From an uncultured Clostridium sp. (GTDB lineage Bacteria; Bacillota; Clostridia; Clostridiales; Clostridiaceae), in contig NZ_CAMQZG010000001.1 in assembly GCF_947039605.1 (NCBI RefSeq), positions 248,001 to 312,000 on the forward strand: 64,000 nt of DNA, in the 5' to 3' direction. The stretch's first letter is position 1, and the number at the start of each line of letters is the position of its first letter. Both the position numbers and the translations under genes were made by a program. The notes beneath the pieces were generated by a model. That model was given only the letters and a program-made list of their open reading frames with translations. It had not been told where the DNA came from and made no database searches. Positions 46,401-53,567 of the stretch are shown here, one piece after another.

Positions 46401-48183
46401 TTTTTTCAAATTCATTACCATTTTCATTTGCCTTATATTTATAATTTATATTTGCCATATTCGTAATAATATTTTGTATTGGAACTTCATCCACTTTAAC
46501 TTTAAAGCTTATCATTACATATTGTCCTGCTATAACTGGATTAACTAATTTTATATTTTCAATTGGATTTCCAGTAATTAAAACATTAGAAACTATTGTA
46601 CCCTGTATATAACTTGCTCCTTCTGAAATTTTATCATCAATTATTATATCTACTGCATCATTACTTCCTATATTAGCAAAACCTAATGTATAAGTTATCT
46701 CATCCCCAACTTTTGCCTCTACTTTATCAACAAGTTTACTTACAACCTTTATAAGTTCTAAATCCATCTTTTTCTCCTCTGCCCTCACAATATAATCTTC
46801 AACTTCTCCATCTGATGCTGGTCCAATACTCCTTGTATCTTCCTCATTTATATCTCCTAAATTAGTAAGATTATCTGTAGTTAATCTCACTCTTAAAAAA
46901 GTTTTATCTCCAACTATAAATGTCTTTGGAACTATAAAATTCAAATCAACTATTTGACTTCCACTACTACTTCTAACTATTTTTGTTATGCTCTCATTAG
47001 ATTGAAATACTCCATCTTTGTTCCAGTCTATCCAAGCATATAAATTAGCATTCATCCCTGTATTATTAATAACCGTTAAAGGTAATCTATAAGTTCCGCA
47101 CCCAGGTTCTATATTAATTGGCTCACTTATGCCCTCATCCCCTGTAGCACTCTCTAAAGTTATACTAGTTCCTATAAATAATTCATTTCTAATCTGATGC
47201 CTTGGTCCATTATTAACTAAAAGAGTATTATAATTACCAGTTCCATTCTCACCTGAAATATCTGGTGCATCACCAAAATCAACATTTAAAAATGAATCTA
47301 AACAACTTGTACCATCATCACCTAAACTTGACCTTTCCTTTGCAAAAACTTCTGCTATCGCCTGATTTCCATTAATCGAAATTCTATAAACAATTCCATC
47401 ATTGTTCCCTGTTAAATAGATAAATCCATCTTGTCCTGAATATGCAGAACCATAACTTTGCGCTGGCAAACTACCTGTTATAAATTCACTATATGTTCCC
47501 GTTAAAGAATTCACTCTAACTACTGTCCCTGTATTATTTGCTCCAAATAACATTACCCCATTAACCCCAAATGTCCAATCTGAAAAGAATGAACTTCCTG
47601 TCATCTCTGTTCCAAAAGGAGTTGTATCTAAAGCAAATTTATTTATTGGGTCTAATAATCTACAAAAGTTTACTGAATTTTGGTTAGTATCTACTACATA
47701 ATAAATATCTGATAAATTATTTCTAATAAATAAATGTCCATTAGAATTAATAGCACCCATTGCCGTGCTTGCCTCTATTGGAATATTATTTATAATTCCT
47801 TGCTTAATCACATCACCATTTTTATCTACACTAACTAAAAGAGTAACCTTATCCTCATCTTGAACTATCCCATAGATTAAATTATCTATAGCATTATAGC
47901 CCACTGCATTTATAACTACTCCAATATCACCTTTTATCGTAGTTATACTCCCTGTAACTAAATTCAGCTTTGAAAAGCCACTATTAAGCCCCGTATTAGG
48001 AACTGCAAACCTATACCCTATAGCCTCACATATAAATGGCACTTCCCCTACCTTCAAAGTCTTTAACTCATCTTTATAAACTTCACCTAAAGCAATTTCT
48101 AAGTCTGCTTCTCCTACATTAAGTTTTAAACCCTCATCATTTTTCCCACCTGCAACTGACTTATCTTCAAAAGGTTTTGTCAT
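43441..48183 (-). CDS. Large DUF11-repeat protein without signal peptide, with DUF3794-like end
   Basis: 1580 residues. No signal peptide, membrane segment or LPXTG motif is visible; the start 'MTKPFEDKSVAGGKND' is polar and the ATG has AAAGGGAGATG. In order: a beta-propeller-like region (about 55-320), a GEVED-like domain with 'YAWIDWNKDGVFQSNE' and 'DGEVEDYIV' (about 355-470), then seven DUF11 repeats of about 130-150 residues, each with a 'VGDxIxYTxxxxNxG' start and 'G..(Y/F)I.GS' end. The last 120 residues ('CLNLIVEYTG', 'HYSIPFSTFVILPEDY', 'FFTNVTTLINVKILFY') resemble the DUF3794 domain of SipL. Leaderless DUF11 proteins in sporeformers are often coat or exosporium components; that is an inference. 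Confidence 0.82.
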   Translation of the reverse strand: MTKPFEDKSVAGGKNDEGLKLNVGEADLEIALGEVYKDELKTLKVGEVPFICEAIGYRFAVPNTGLNSGFSKLNLVTGSITTIKGDIGVVINAVGYNAIDNLIYGIVQDEDKVTLLVSVDKNGDVIKQGIINNIPIEASTAMGAINSNGHLFIRNNLSDIYYVVDTNQNSVNFCRLLDPINKFALDTTPFGTEMTGSSFFSDWTFGVNGVMLFGANNTGTVVRVNSLTGTYSEFITGSLPAQSYGSAYSGQDGFIYLTGNNDGIVYRISINGNQAIAEVFAKERSSLGDDGTSCLDSFLNVDFGDAPDISGENGTGNYNTLLVNNGPRHQIRNELFIGTSITLESATGDEGISEPINIEPGCGTYRLPLTVINNTGMNANLYAWIDWNKDGVFQSNESITKIVRSSSGSQIVDLNFIVPKTFIVGDKTFLRVRLTTDNLTNLGDINEEDTRSIGPASDGEVEDYIVRAEEKKMDLELIKVVSKLVDKVEAKVGDEITYTLGFANIGSNDAVDIIIDDKISEGASYIQGTIVSNVLITGNPIENIKLVNPVIAGQYVMISFKVKVDEVPIQNIITNMANINYKYKANENGNEFEKSIRSNEVYTSVLDIVELNLYEEEVAKNISLTELNDTYEINSLTLENKEAKIVEAIKTVDKDFVDVGDVIAYNITFKNDGEVLASDVLIIDPIPVGTSYMQGSLISNVGVTGSPTTIISLINPVLPGQAVSISFRVKVDEIPTINPILNKATINYKYIDSQEYLVADSMETNIVMTEVRHGEIPIVGANAAIKIGDKSTTTIGENITYTVRSKNTGNTQINNVIIKDILPLGTSFISGSTTVNNVPTAQNPIIGVNIGTLQAGEECIVKFKVVVLKNAPDEIKNSATILYEYTVDPNLPPKKESIITNDVIIDNLTPEIIIIKSANKEAVILNEIIKYSLEVENVGEVAALDLIIKDTLAIGLEYINNLSINGVPFIGDITLGINIPSLTPNEKIVISFETKVIKIGSGDYVFQNQAKGTYNYQVEAGGTVFSGITESNLVKILAYETPVSIVKNTAKELVKLGDIFAYTVKIKNDGELDAENVLIKDKFPLELDVKEVRIDGTSIIGDIEDGIFIGPLDKGEELIVTIIVKAIGQLSNPFKNIIDATLLFRPDTNRAIVEVHISGEDKGIIGRDQSNIYHGVVVVKPNLNIIKKADKIENAIGDMVKYTLVVKNTGNVNVQEITIRDIINEKLNFIAGSVMIDGVLAPMQDVLSGIVIESISVGEQVNITFDVKILKAGRIPNQAIAEYIYKSETNGINQAGVNESNVEIINASNVDLIVNKVANKEFAVLRDEIKYTVTISNTTKIITNNIIVKDNIPRYVEVISGSFYLNGQAVNTVNLANGINLGILQPGQVAVIEYSVRVISNSCNNVIQNGVEVKYSYILPNGLLGKKLLPAIGAQVNDIQMGMCNFKQLNIESYLTVPDAKPEIQTINIIKGNIEIKSSHVIKTAPNISNEGQYLTGYKLVVSGCLNLIVEYTGLNALQAVHSTHYSIPFSTFVILPEDYIIGSKFDVQGILEDIYHKQVDAREFFTNVTTLINVKILFY

Positions 48184-48355
48184 AAAATCATCTCCCTTTT
48201 ATTAAGTTTTAATTCTTTTCAACTTCAAACATTTTAGATATCCGATACTAAATAATTTAAGTACTTTTCTAATTTAGGACAGACTTCTCCCTTCTATCCT
48301 TAAATATATAATATCTATAATATTAAACTCACCTCTAACTTGTGACACTAAAAGC

Positions 48356-48390
48356 AAAAAAAAAGAAAATCATTTCTGATTTTCTTTTTC
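48356..48390 (-). terminator. Terminator after the first BFD-like ferredoxin gene
   Basis: AAAGAAAATCA and TGATTTTCTTT with poly-T on the minus strand. Confidence 0.85.
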
Positions 48391-48413
48391 TCTAACCTTT
48401 ATATAATTCAAAT

Positions 48414-48617
48414 CTATTTATATTCATTAAGAATTTCTTCAATTCTCCCACTACATCCACCACAACCATTTTGGCTTGCTCCAGTTTTTGCTTTAACTTC
48501 TTCTAATGTAGTTGCTCCATCTTTAATTGAATCAATAACATCATTTTTTGTTACCTGTCCACATCCACAAACAAATTTTCTTGCTGCAGGTCCAAGTGTT
48601 CCTATAACTTTTGCCAT
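48414..48617 (-). CDS. BFD-like [2Fe-2S] protein
   Basis: 67 residues with the BFD/Fer2_BFD cysteine pattern: 'FVCGCGQVTKNDVIDSIKDG' and 'GASQNGCGGCSGRIEEIL' (CxC...CxxC). Such proteins bind a [2Fe-2S] cluster and pass electrons or sense iron and sulfur status. AGGAGGT ribosome site. It is one of two related genes here, each with its own terminator, beside the sulfur-transfer genes. Confidence 0.88.
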   Translation of the reverse strand: MAKVIGTLGPAARKFVCGCGQVTKNDVIDSIKDGATTLEEVKAKTGASQNGCGGCSGRIEEILNEYK

Positions 48618-48707
48618 AACTCATACCTCCTATAATTAAAATGAATATCTTAGATACTCTATTCAATTATAGTACAAACCTAAAATTTATTCTAATACTT
48701 TATTACA

Positions 48708-48747
48708 CAAAAAAAGTTCCTAAAAATAAAATTTACCTTTAGAAACT
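48708..48747 (-). terminator. Terminator after the second BFD-like gene
   Basis: AGTTTCTAAA and TTTAGGAACT stem with seven or more Ts on the minus strand. Confidence 0.8.
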
Positions 48748-48754
48748 CATATAT

Positions 48755-48943
48755 CTATTTTTTGTTTATTTCAATTAATTTACTAACTTGTATTCTGCAT
48801 CCCATACACCCATAAGCATTTGCACCTGTTTCTGCTTTTACTTTATCATAAGTATCTGCACCATTTTTTATTGCATCTACTATTGTATTTTTTGAAATCT
48901 GTTTGCATCTGCATACCATTATGTCATTCTCTGTGTTACTCAT
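48755..48943 (-). CDS. BFD-like [2Fe-2S] protein (second copy)
   Basis: 62 residues with 'DIMVCRCKQISKNTIVDAIKNG' and 'GANAYGCMGCRIQVSKLIE', the same CxC...CxxC pattern as its neighbour. The frame opens further upstream to 49009, but ATG 48943 follows AAAGGAGAAT and gives the expected size. Divergent enough from the first copy to suggest separate partners. Confidence 0.86.
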   Translation of the reverse strand: MSNTENDIMVCRCKQISKNTIVDAIKNGADTYDKVKAETGANAYGCMGCRIQVSKLIEINKK

Positions 48944-49131
48944 TTTATTCTCCTTTGGCTTAAAACATATTTGTATATTTAGTTTATACCCTACTTTACT
49001 TTCTTTCAAATTTTTTATTTTTTTTAAGTATCATCACAGGAAAAGAATACTTTTCTCTTATCTTCTTACAAATAAAAAAGCACCCTGAATATTCTCATAT
49101 TCTAAGTACTTTATTATATATTTTTATAATT

Positions 49132-51630
49132 TTAGATAAATAAATTTAATCCACTCTTCTCAGTATCACCTAAATAAGTTGCAACTCCGGCTATCTCAAC
49201 TCCATCTATTAACTCTTCCTCTTTAACACCCATTAAATCCATAGACATTGCACAAGCAACAAGCTTAACTCCAAGTTTCATAGCATTTTCCATCATTGAT
49301 TCAACACTATCAACATTATTTTTTTCCATAACACCTTTAATCATTTTTGCTCCCATTCCACCCATATTCATTTTTGAAAGTGGAAGCTTTCCTGCATGAT
49401 TTGGCATCATCATACTAAACATTTTTTCCATACCATCTTTTTGTACATTTACTTTTTCTGATTTTTTTAATATATTAAGTCCCCAGAATGTAAAGAACAT
49501 AGTAACTTTTTTACCCATAGTAGCAGCGCCTGTTGCAATTATAAATGAAGCTAACGCTTTATCTAAATCTCCACTAAAAACTACTAGTGTTGCACCATCT
49601 TTCTCTGTTTCTACTATACTATTAGATTTTTCATCACAAGCTTTTTTTTTAATCTTAACATTAAAGCACTTTTCTTCTTTAGAGAATGAATTTTCTAAAA
49701 GCTCATTTCCAGTAGACTCACACCATGCCTGTATATCTCTTTTAAATCCAGAATCACTTGCTTTCACTTCTAAAATATCACCATCTTCTAAGTTTTCTAT
49801 TTCTTCATAAACTCTTCTAATAGGTCCTGGGCATTGAAGTCCACAAGCATCAACACTTATAACTTTACTTGCTTTATTCTCCCCTTGTGACTTTCCCACA
49901 GAAATTTCACCATCCTCTTTAGTTATTGCAACTTCTTGTAACATTCCATTTTCTCTTCTATTTTCTTTATCATTTATTTGAGCTTTCTTTTCCCTATCAA
50001 TAAATCCATATAAATCATAACCACCATCAATATTTCTACAATCATATCCATTTTGAGTTAAAATTCTATAAGCTAAATAAGAACGAAGTCCACTTTTACA
50101 ATGAATGTTTATAACTTTATCTTTTGGAACTTCTGAAAGTCTTTCTCTTAAATCAGGTAATGGTATATTATAAGAACCTTTAATAACGCCACTTGATAGC
50201 TCCATTTCATTTCTTACATCTAAAATAAATTCTCCATTTTTTATAACAGAATCAACATCAAATATATCTCTAACCTTAACATCACCCTCTAAAACATTAG
50301 AAGCAACATAACCAGCCATATTAACTGGGTCTTTAGCTGAAGAATATGGAGGTGCATAACATAATTCAACATCTGCCAAATCATAAGCTTTTATTCCACC
50401 TTTAATTGCAGTCGCAATTATATCTATTCTTTTATCAACTCCATCAAGCCCTACTCCTTGAGCACCTAAAATATCTCCATTATCATTAAATAATAATTTA
50501 ATATATACAGGGAATGCACCTGGGTAATATCCTGCATGTGAATTTGCTTGTATATGAATAGCTTTATAATCTATCCCAAGTCTTTTTAATAGCTTTTCAC
50601 TATTTCCAGTAGAAGCCACAGTTAAATCAAACACCTTAGCAACACTACTCCCCATAGTTCCATTATACTTTACATCCTTACCACAAATATTATCTGCAAC
50701 AAGTCTACCTTGTCTATTAGCAGGCCATGCAAGAGGTATCATAGTTTGTTTTCCATTTATAAAATCTCTAACCTCAACTGCATCTCCAACAGCATATATA
50801 CTATCATCTGAAGTTTTCATATGATCATCAACAACTATAGCGCCTCTTTGATTTAATTTAAGACCAGCATTTTTTGCTATTTCACTTTCAGGTTTAACCC
50901 CTACAGAAAATATAGTTAACTCTGAATCTAATTTTAAACCACTCTTAAGAATTAATGTTCTTCCTTCATTTTCAAAAACTTCAACAGTATCTTCAAAAAT
51001 TAAATTAACACCTTTTTCTCTTAAATGTTCATGAACTATTGAAGCCATCTCAAAATCAATTGGAGGCATAACTTGATTATCTAATTGAACTAATGTTACA
51101 TTAATTCCTCTATCAACAAGATTTTCAACCATCTCTATCCCAATAAATCCTCCACCAATAACAACAGCATTTTTAATATTATTATTATCTACATGAGCTT
51201 TTATCTTATCTGTATCTGGTATATTTCTAAGAGTAAATAAATTTTTAGCATTCTCTATCCCACTAATTGGTAGCATAATTGGTTTTGCCCCAGGAGATAA
51301 TACTAATACATCATAAGTTTCACTATAAGTTCTACCTGTTTCAACTTCTTTTACAGTAACTGTTTTAGCTTCTTTATCTATAGAAATAACTTCTGTTAAA
51401 TTTCTTATATCCATATTAAACTTTTTAGACATACCCTCTTTTGTTTGAACTAAAAGTTTACTTCTATCTTTAATAGTTTCACCTATGTAATAAGGAAGTC
51501 CACAGTTTGCAAATGATATATACTCACCTTTTTCAAAAAGTATTATTTCTGCCTTTTCATCTAATCTTCTAAGTCTTGCAGCTGTGCTAGCACCTCCTGC
51601 AACTCCTCCAACAATAATTATTTTTTTCAT
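49132..51630 (-). CDS. CoA-disulfide reductase fused to rhodanese, TusA and DsrE-like domains
   Basis: 832-residue sulfur-handling fusion. Residues 1-445: FAD/NAD disulfide reductase with 'VGGVAGGASTAARLRRLDE' and active Cys in 'SFANCGLPYYIG' (about 43), as in CoADR/Nox-type enzymes. About 455-545: rhodanese with Cys in 'IHCKSGLRSYLAYRIL'. About 590-665: TusA-like with 'DACGLQCPGPIRRVYEEIE'. About 675-832: DsrE/DsrF-like domain with 'CAMSMDLMGV'. The order supports reduction of persulfides and CoA-persulfides and passing of sulfane sulfur between domains. AGGAGGAAC ribosome site. It follows arsR, with an operator copy in the gap. Full length; domain order is known in firmicute CoADR-Rhd proteins. 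Confidence 0.92.
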   Translation of the reverse strand: MKKIIIVGGVAGGASTAARLRRLDEKAEIILFEKGEYISFANCGLPYYIGETIKDRSKLLVQTKEGMSKKFNMDIRNLTEVISIDKEAKTVTVKEVETGRTYSETYDVLVLSPGAKPIMLPISGIENAKNLFTLRNIPDTDKIKAHVDNNNIKNAVVIGGGFIGIEMVENLVDRGINVTLVQLDNQVMPPIDFEMASIVHEHLREKGVNLIFEDTVEVFENEGRTLILKSGLKLDSELTIFSVGVKPESEIAKNAGLKLNQRGAIVVDDHMKTSDDSIYAVGDAVEVRDFINGKQTMIPLAWPANRQGRLVADNICGKDVKYNGTMGSSVAKVFDLTVASTGNSEKLLKRLGIDYKAIHIQANSHAGYYPGAFPVYIKLLFNDNGDILGAQGVGLDGVDKRIDIIATAIKGGIKAYDLADVELCYAPPYSSAKDPVNMAGYVASNVLEGDVKVRDIFDVDSVIKNGEFILDVRNEMELSSGVIKGSYNIPLPDLRERLSEVPKDKVINIHCKSGLRSYLAYRILTQNGYDCRNIDGGYDLYGFIDREKKAQINDKENRRENGMLQEVAITKEDGEISVGKSQGENKASKVISVDACGLQCPGPIRRVYEEIENLEDGDILEVKASDSGFKRDIQAWCESTGNELLENSFSKEEKCFNVKIKKKACDEKSNSIVETEKDGATLVVFSGDLDKALASFIIATGAATMGKKVTMFFTFWGLNILKKSEKVNVQKDGMEKMFSMMMPNHAGKLPLSKMNMGGMGAKMIKGVMEKNNVDSVESMMENAMKLGVKLVACAMSMDLMGVKEEELIDGVEIAGVATYLGDTEKSGLNLFI

Positions 51631-51670
51631 AATTGTTCCTCCTATACTATCTATTTATTAGTTTATCCTT

Positions 51671-51688
51671 ATATTCAAATAATTGAAT
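51671..51688 (-). promoter_or_regulatory. Operator copy upstream of the CoA-disulfide reductase
   Basis: ATATTCAAATAATTGAAT; ATTCAA-ATAA-TTGAAT is a perfect palindrome. The first 13 bases are the same as in the arsR/rhodanese operator. Confidence 0.65.
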
Positions 51689-51693
51689 TTTAT

Positions 51694-51723
51694 TTTTAAA
51701 AAAATTAGAAACACTCTAATTTT
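51694..51723 (-). terminator. Terminator overlapping the arsR stop codon
   Basis: AAAATTAGA and TCTAATTTT with a 5-nt loop, followed by poly-T on the minus strand. It may limit read-through from arsR into the CoA-disulfide reductase gene. Confidence 0.65.
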
Positions 51724-52015
51724 TTTCAAATAAAACTTGAATTATATTTTTAACTTTTTCATTTGTAAGACGATACGTAATTTCAAGACCATTTCTATCA
51801 CCTTCAATAATTTTAGCTGATCTAAGCTTTGCAATATGCTGTGATATTGTTGATTGAGGAATATTTAAACATCCTTGCATATACGTTACATTACATCCTT
51901 CCGATTCTAATAATCCCCTAACAATGCAAAGTCTTACTGGATGTGCAATTGCTTTTAATATTTCGGCAGTACTTTCATAAGTCTTTGGATCTTGCATAAA
52001 ATTCTTTTTATCCAT
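51716..52015 (-). CDS. ArsR-family regulator, probable persulfide/thiol sensor
   Basis: 99-residue winged-helix repressor. 'ILKAIAHPVRLCIVRGLLES' and 'CLNIPQSTISQHIAKLRSAKII' are typical ArsR elements. Three Cys occur ('RLCIV', 'EGCNV', 'QGCLN'); BigR/SqrR relatives sense persulfide through a Cys pair, though the metal site of classical ArsR ('ELCVCDL') is absent. ATG 52015 follows AGGAGGGA; the frame is open to 52081 but without a ribosome site. It sits between the CoA-disulfide reductase and a divergent rhodanese gene, and all three have the same operator. Confidence 0.88.
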   Translation of the reverse strand: MDKKNFMQDPKTYESTAEILKAIAHPVRLCIVRGLLESEGCNVTYMQGCLNIPQSTISQHIAKLRSAKIIEGDRNGLEITYRLTNEKVKNIIQVLFEKN

Positions 52016-52037
52016 ATCATCCCTCCTATCAATCTCT

Positions 52038-52057
52038 ATATTCAAATAATACAATAT
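52038..52057 (-). promoter_or_regulatory. ArsR operator at the arsR promoter
   Basis: ATATTCAAATAATACAATAT, overlapping the -10. Exact inverse copy of the sequence at 52196-52215. Confidence 0.75.
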
Positions 52058-52074
52058 AATGATTAACTTGTCAA
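52046..52074 (-). promoter_or_regulatory. Promoter of arsR
   Basis: TTGACA (52069-52074), 17-bp spacer, TATTAT (52046-52051). Confidence 0.82.
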
Positions 52075-52178
52075 TTATCACTTTGCACTAAGAATAAAGA
52101 CTGTATAAAAAAGACTTCCTTATATTTATATACTCTATATATAGTTTTTCTTTTTTGAAAAATAATATACATTTCTAT

Positions 52179-52207
52179 TTGACAATCCTTTTTATATATT
52201 GTATTAT
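52179..52207 (+). promoter_or_regulatory. Promoter of the rhodanese gene
   Basis: TTGACA (52179-52184), 17-bp spacer, TATTAT (52202-52207). Confidence 0.82.
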
Positions 52208-52215
52208 TTGAATAT
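52196..52215 (+). promoter_or_regulatory. ArsR operator at the rhodanese promoter
   Basis: Inverse complement of the 20-bp site at 52038-52057 with no mismatch. It has ATATT and AATAT ends and overlaps the -10. Confidence 0.75.
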
Positions 52216-52248
52216 AACGTTTTTAAAATAAATAAATGAGGTGTTCAA

Positions 52249-52584
52249 ATGAATTTTTTAAAATCATTACTAGGAATGAATGATAATACAATAGATGGAA
52301 AAACTGCTGTTAATATGATAAATAACGATTCTAATATGCTTATATTAGATGTTAGAACAAAAGATGAATTTAAAGGTGGTTCAATACCTAAATCTATAAA
52401 CATACCAGTCGGAGAACTTGCAAATAAACTTTCTACAATAAAAAAATATAAAGATAAATCTATTCTAGTTTACTGTGCATCAGGTATGAGAAGTAAGAAT
52501 GCACTTTTAGTTTTAGAAGGAAATGGCTTTGAAAAGGTTTATAACCTACAAGGTGGTATAAACTCTTATATACGAAATATATAA
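52249..52584 (+). CDS. Single-domain rhodanese-like sulfurtransferase
   Basis: 111 residues; one rhodanese domain with 'LILDVRTKDEFKGGSIPKSINIP' and the catalytic loop 'VYCASGMRSKNAL' (Cys near 82). The short N-terminus may be membrane-tethered or just a cap. GAGGTG ribosome site. Divergent from arsR and under the same operator. Expected to move sulfane sulfur as part of the module with the CoA-disulfide reductase fusion. Confidence 0.92.
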   Translation: MNFLKSLLGMNDNTIDGKTAVNMINNDSNMLILDVRTKDEFKGGSIPKSINIPVGELANKLSTIKKYKDKSILVYCASGMRSKNALLVLEGNGFEKVYNLQGGINSYIRNI

Positions 52585-52589
52585 TAATA

Positions 52590-52647
52590 AAGTGTAAAAT
52601 CAATAAATTTTTCTAAAGAGCTTCACTTGATTTTGCACTTTATCTTT
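52590..52647 (+). terminator. Terminator after the rhodanese gene
   Basis: AAGTGTAAAATCAA and TTGATTTTGCACTT (one mismatch) around a 23-nt loop, followed by TATCTTT. Confidence 0.75.
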
Positions 52648-52726
52648 CAATATACAAACATAAGATTTTACACTAAGAATATTTTTTAATATTTACTTAA
52701 ACTATTAATACTACAAATTTTTATAA

Positions 52727-52801
52727 GGTGATTTACCTTCTAGCGATTACGCTGAATATTTTGAAAATGTAAAAAAATCCAAAATTTACCTGACCATCTA
52801 A
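52727..52801 (+). pseudogene. Possible remnant of a coding sequence or mobile element
   Basis: Interval 52730-52885 looks less A/T-random than its surroundings. A stop-bounded frame of 24 codons begins 'GDLPSSDYAEYFENVKKSKI' and is followed by further fragments broken by stops. No start codon or ribosome site, and I recognise no family with confidence. The rest of 52648-52726 and 52802-52882 holds nothing I can assign. Confidence 0.25.
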
Positions 52802-52882
52802 TAGTTTGCCCTTAGCTAAAACTAAACAACTCAGGTAGTACAAGTTTAGCTTCCTTTAAGATAGCCTATCCTTTAAATCACA

Positions 52883-52922
52883 ATAAAATAAGCACCTCTA
52901 AAGATTTAACTTTAAAGATGCT
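52883..52922 (-). terminator. Terminator after the membrane-anchored hypothetical gene
   Basis: AGCATCTTTAAAG and CTTTAGAGGTGCT (one mismatch-type pair) with TTATTTTATT on the minus strand. Confidence 0.75.
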
Positions 52923-52946
52923 ATTAAAAATCACTTAAACTTTGTA

Positions 52947-53531
52947 TTATGACCTTATATACCAACGTATTCCGCCTTCAATATTTTCATTATACATCCC
53001 AACTTTATTATCATCTCTAACAATATAAGATTGAGTTATTTTCCCTTTTGTAAATACTGAATTAATTCCACCTGGAGTAATAGTTATTCCTTCATCATGG
53101 TTATCTTCATTTATAAGTGTTACATAAGTATAATCTGAGTGTTTTACAACCTCTGTACAAAAATCACCTAATGACTCATTAGTTAATGTCTTAGGATTAT
53201 AATATGTTATTGCATATAAACCAATTTTCTTATTTTGATCTTTCATATAGGGCAAAACTTTTAACATATATTTTTTATTTTGATCTCCAATCCCTATTAT
53301 CCCACTATATTTTTTATCAATATCTACATACATTTCTCCATCTACTTCTTTCAGAGTCACAGCATCCTTTAAAACCTCTTCTTTTTTTGTTTGATTTACT
53401 ACATTAACTTCTTTTTTGTTTTTTAATGTTAAAATATTTTTGCTTATATCAATATTAACAATAATCGTAGCAATTATTAATATAACAATTGATATTCCTC
53501 CAATAATATATACTTTTTTTTTCTTCATCAT
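52947..53531 (-). CDS. Membrane-anchored protein of unknown function
   Basis: About 194 residues. After 'MMKKKKVY' there is one membrane segment (about 9-28, 'IIGGISIVILIIATIIVNI'), then an outer domain of about 165 residues rich in charged and beta-forming residues. No Cys lipobox or catalytic motif that I recognise. ATG at 53531 (or the next) follows AGGTGGGGG; the longer frame to 53555 has no ribosome site. It lies just past the M42 peptidase gene with only a 36-base gap, though it has its own start signals. Confidence 0.65.
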   Translation of the reverse strand: MMKKKKVYIIGGISIVILIIATIIVNIDISKNILTLKNKKEVNVVNQTKKEEVLKDAVTLKEVDGEMYVDIDKKYSGIIGIGDQNKKYMLKVLPYMKDQNKKIGLYAITYYNPKTLTNESLGDFCTEVVKHSDYTYVTLINEDNHDEGITITPGGINSVFTKGKITQSYIVRDDNKVGMYNENIEGGIRWYIRS

Positions 53532-53567
53532 TTGTGTACCCCCACCTAATTTCAATAAATATAAAAT

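Noticed and set aside
43441-48183. CRISPR-like or tandem DNA repeats in the giant gene
   Set aside because: The repeats are protein-level DUF11 domains of about 130-150 residues with diverged DNA, not short exact repeats with spacers.
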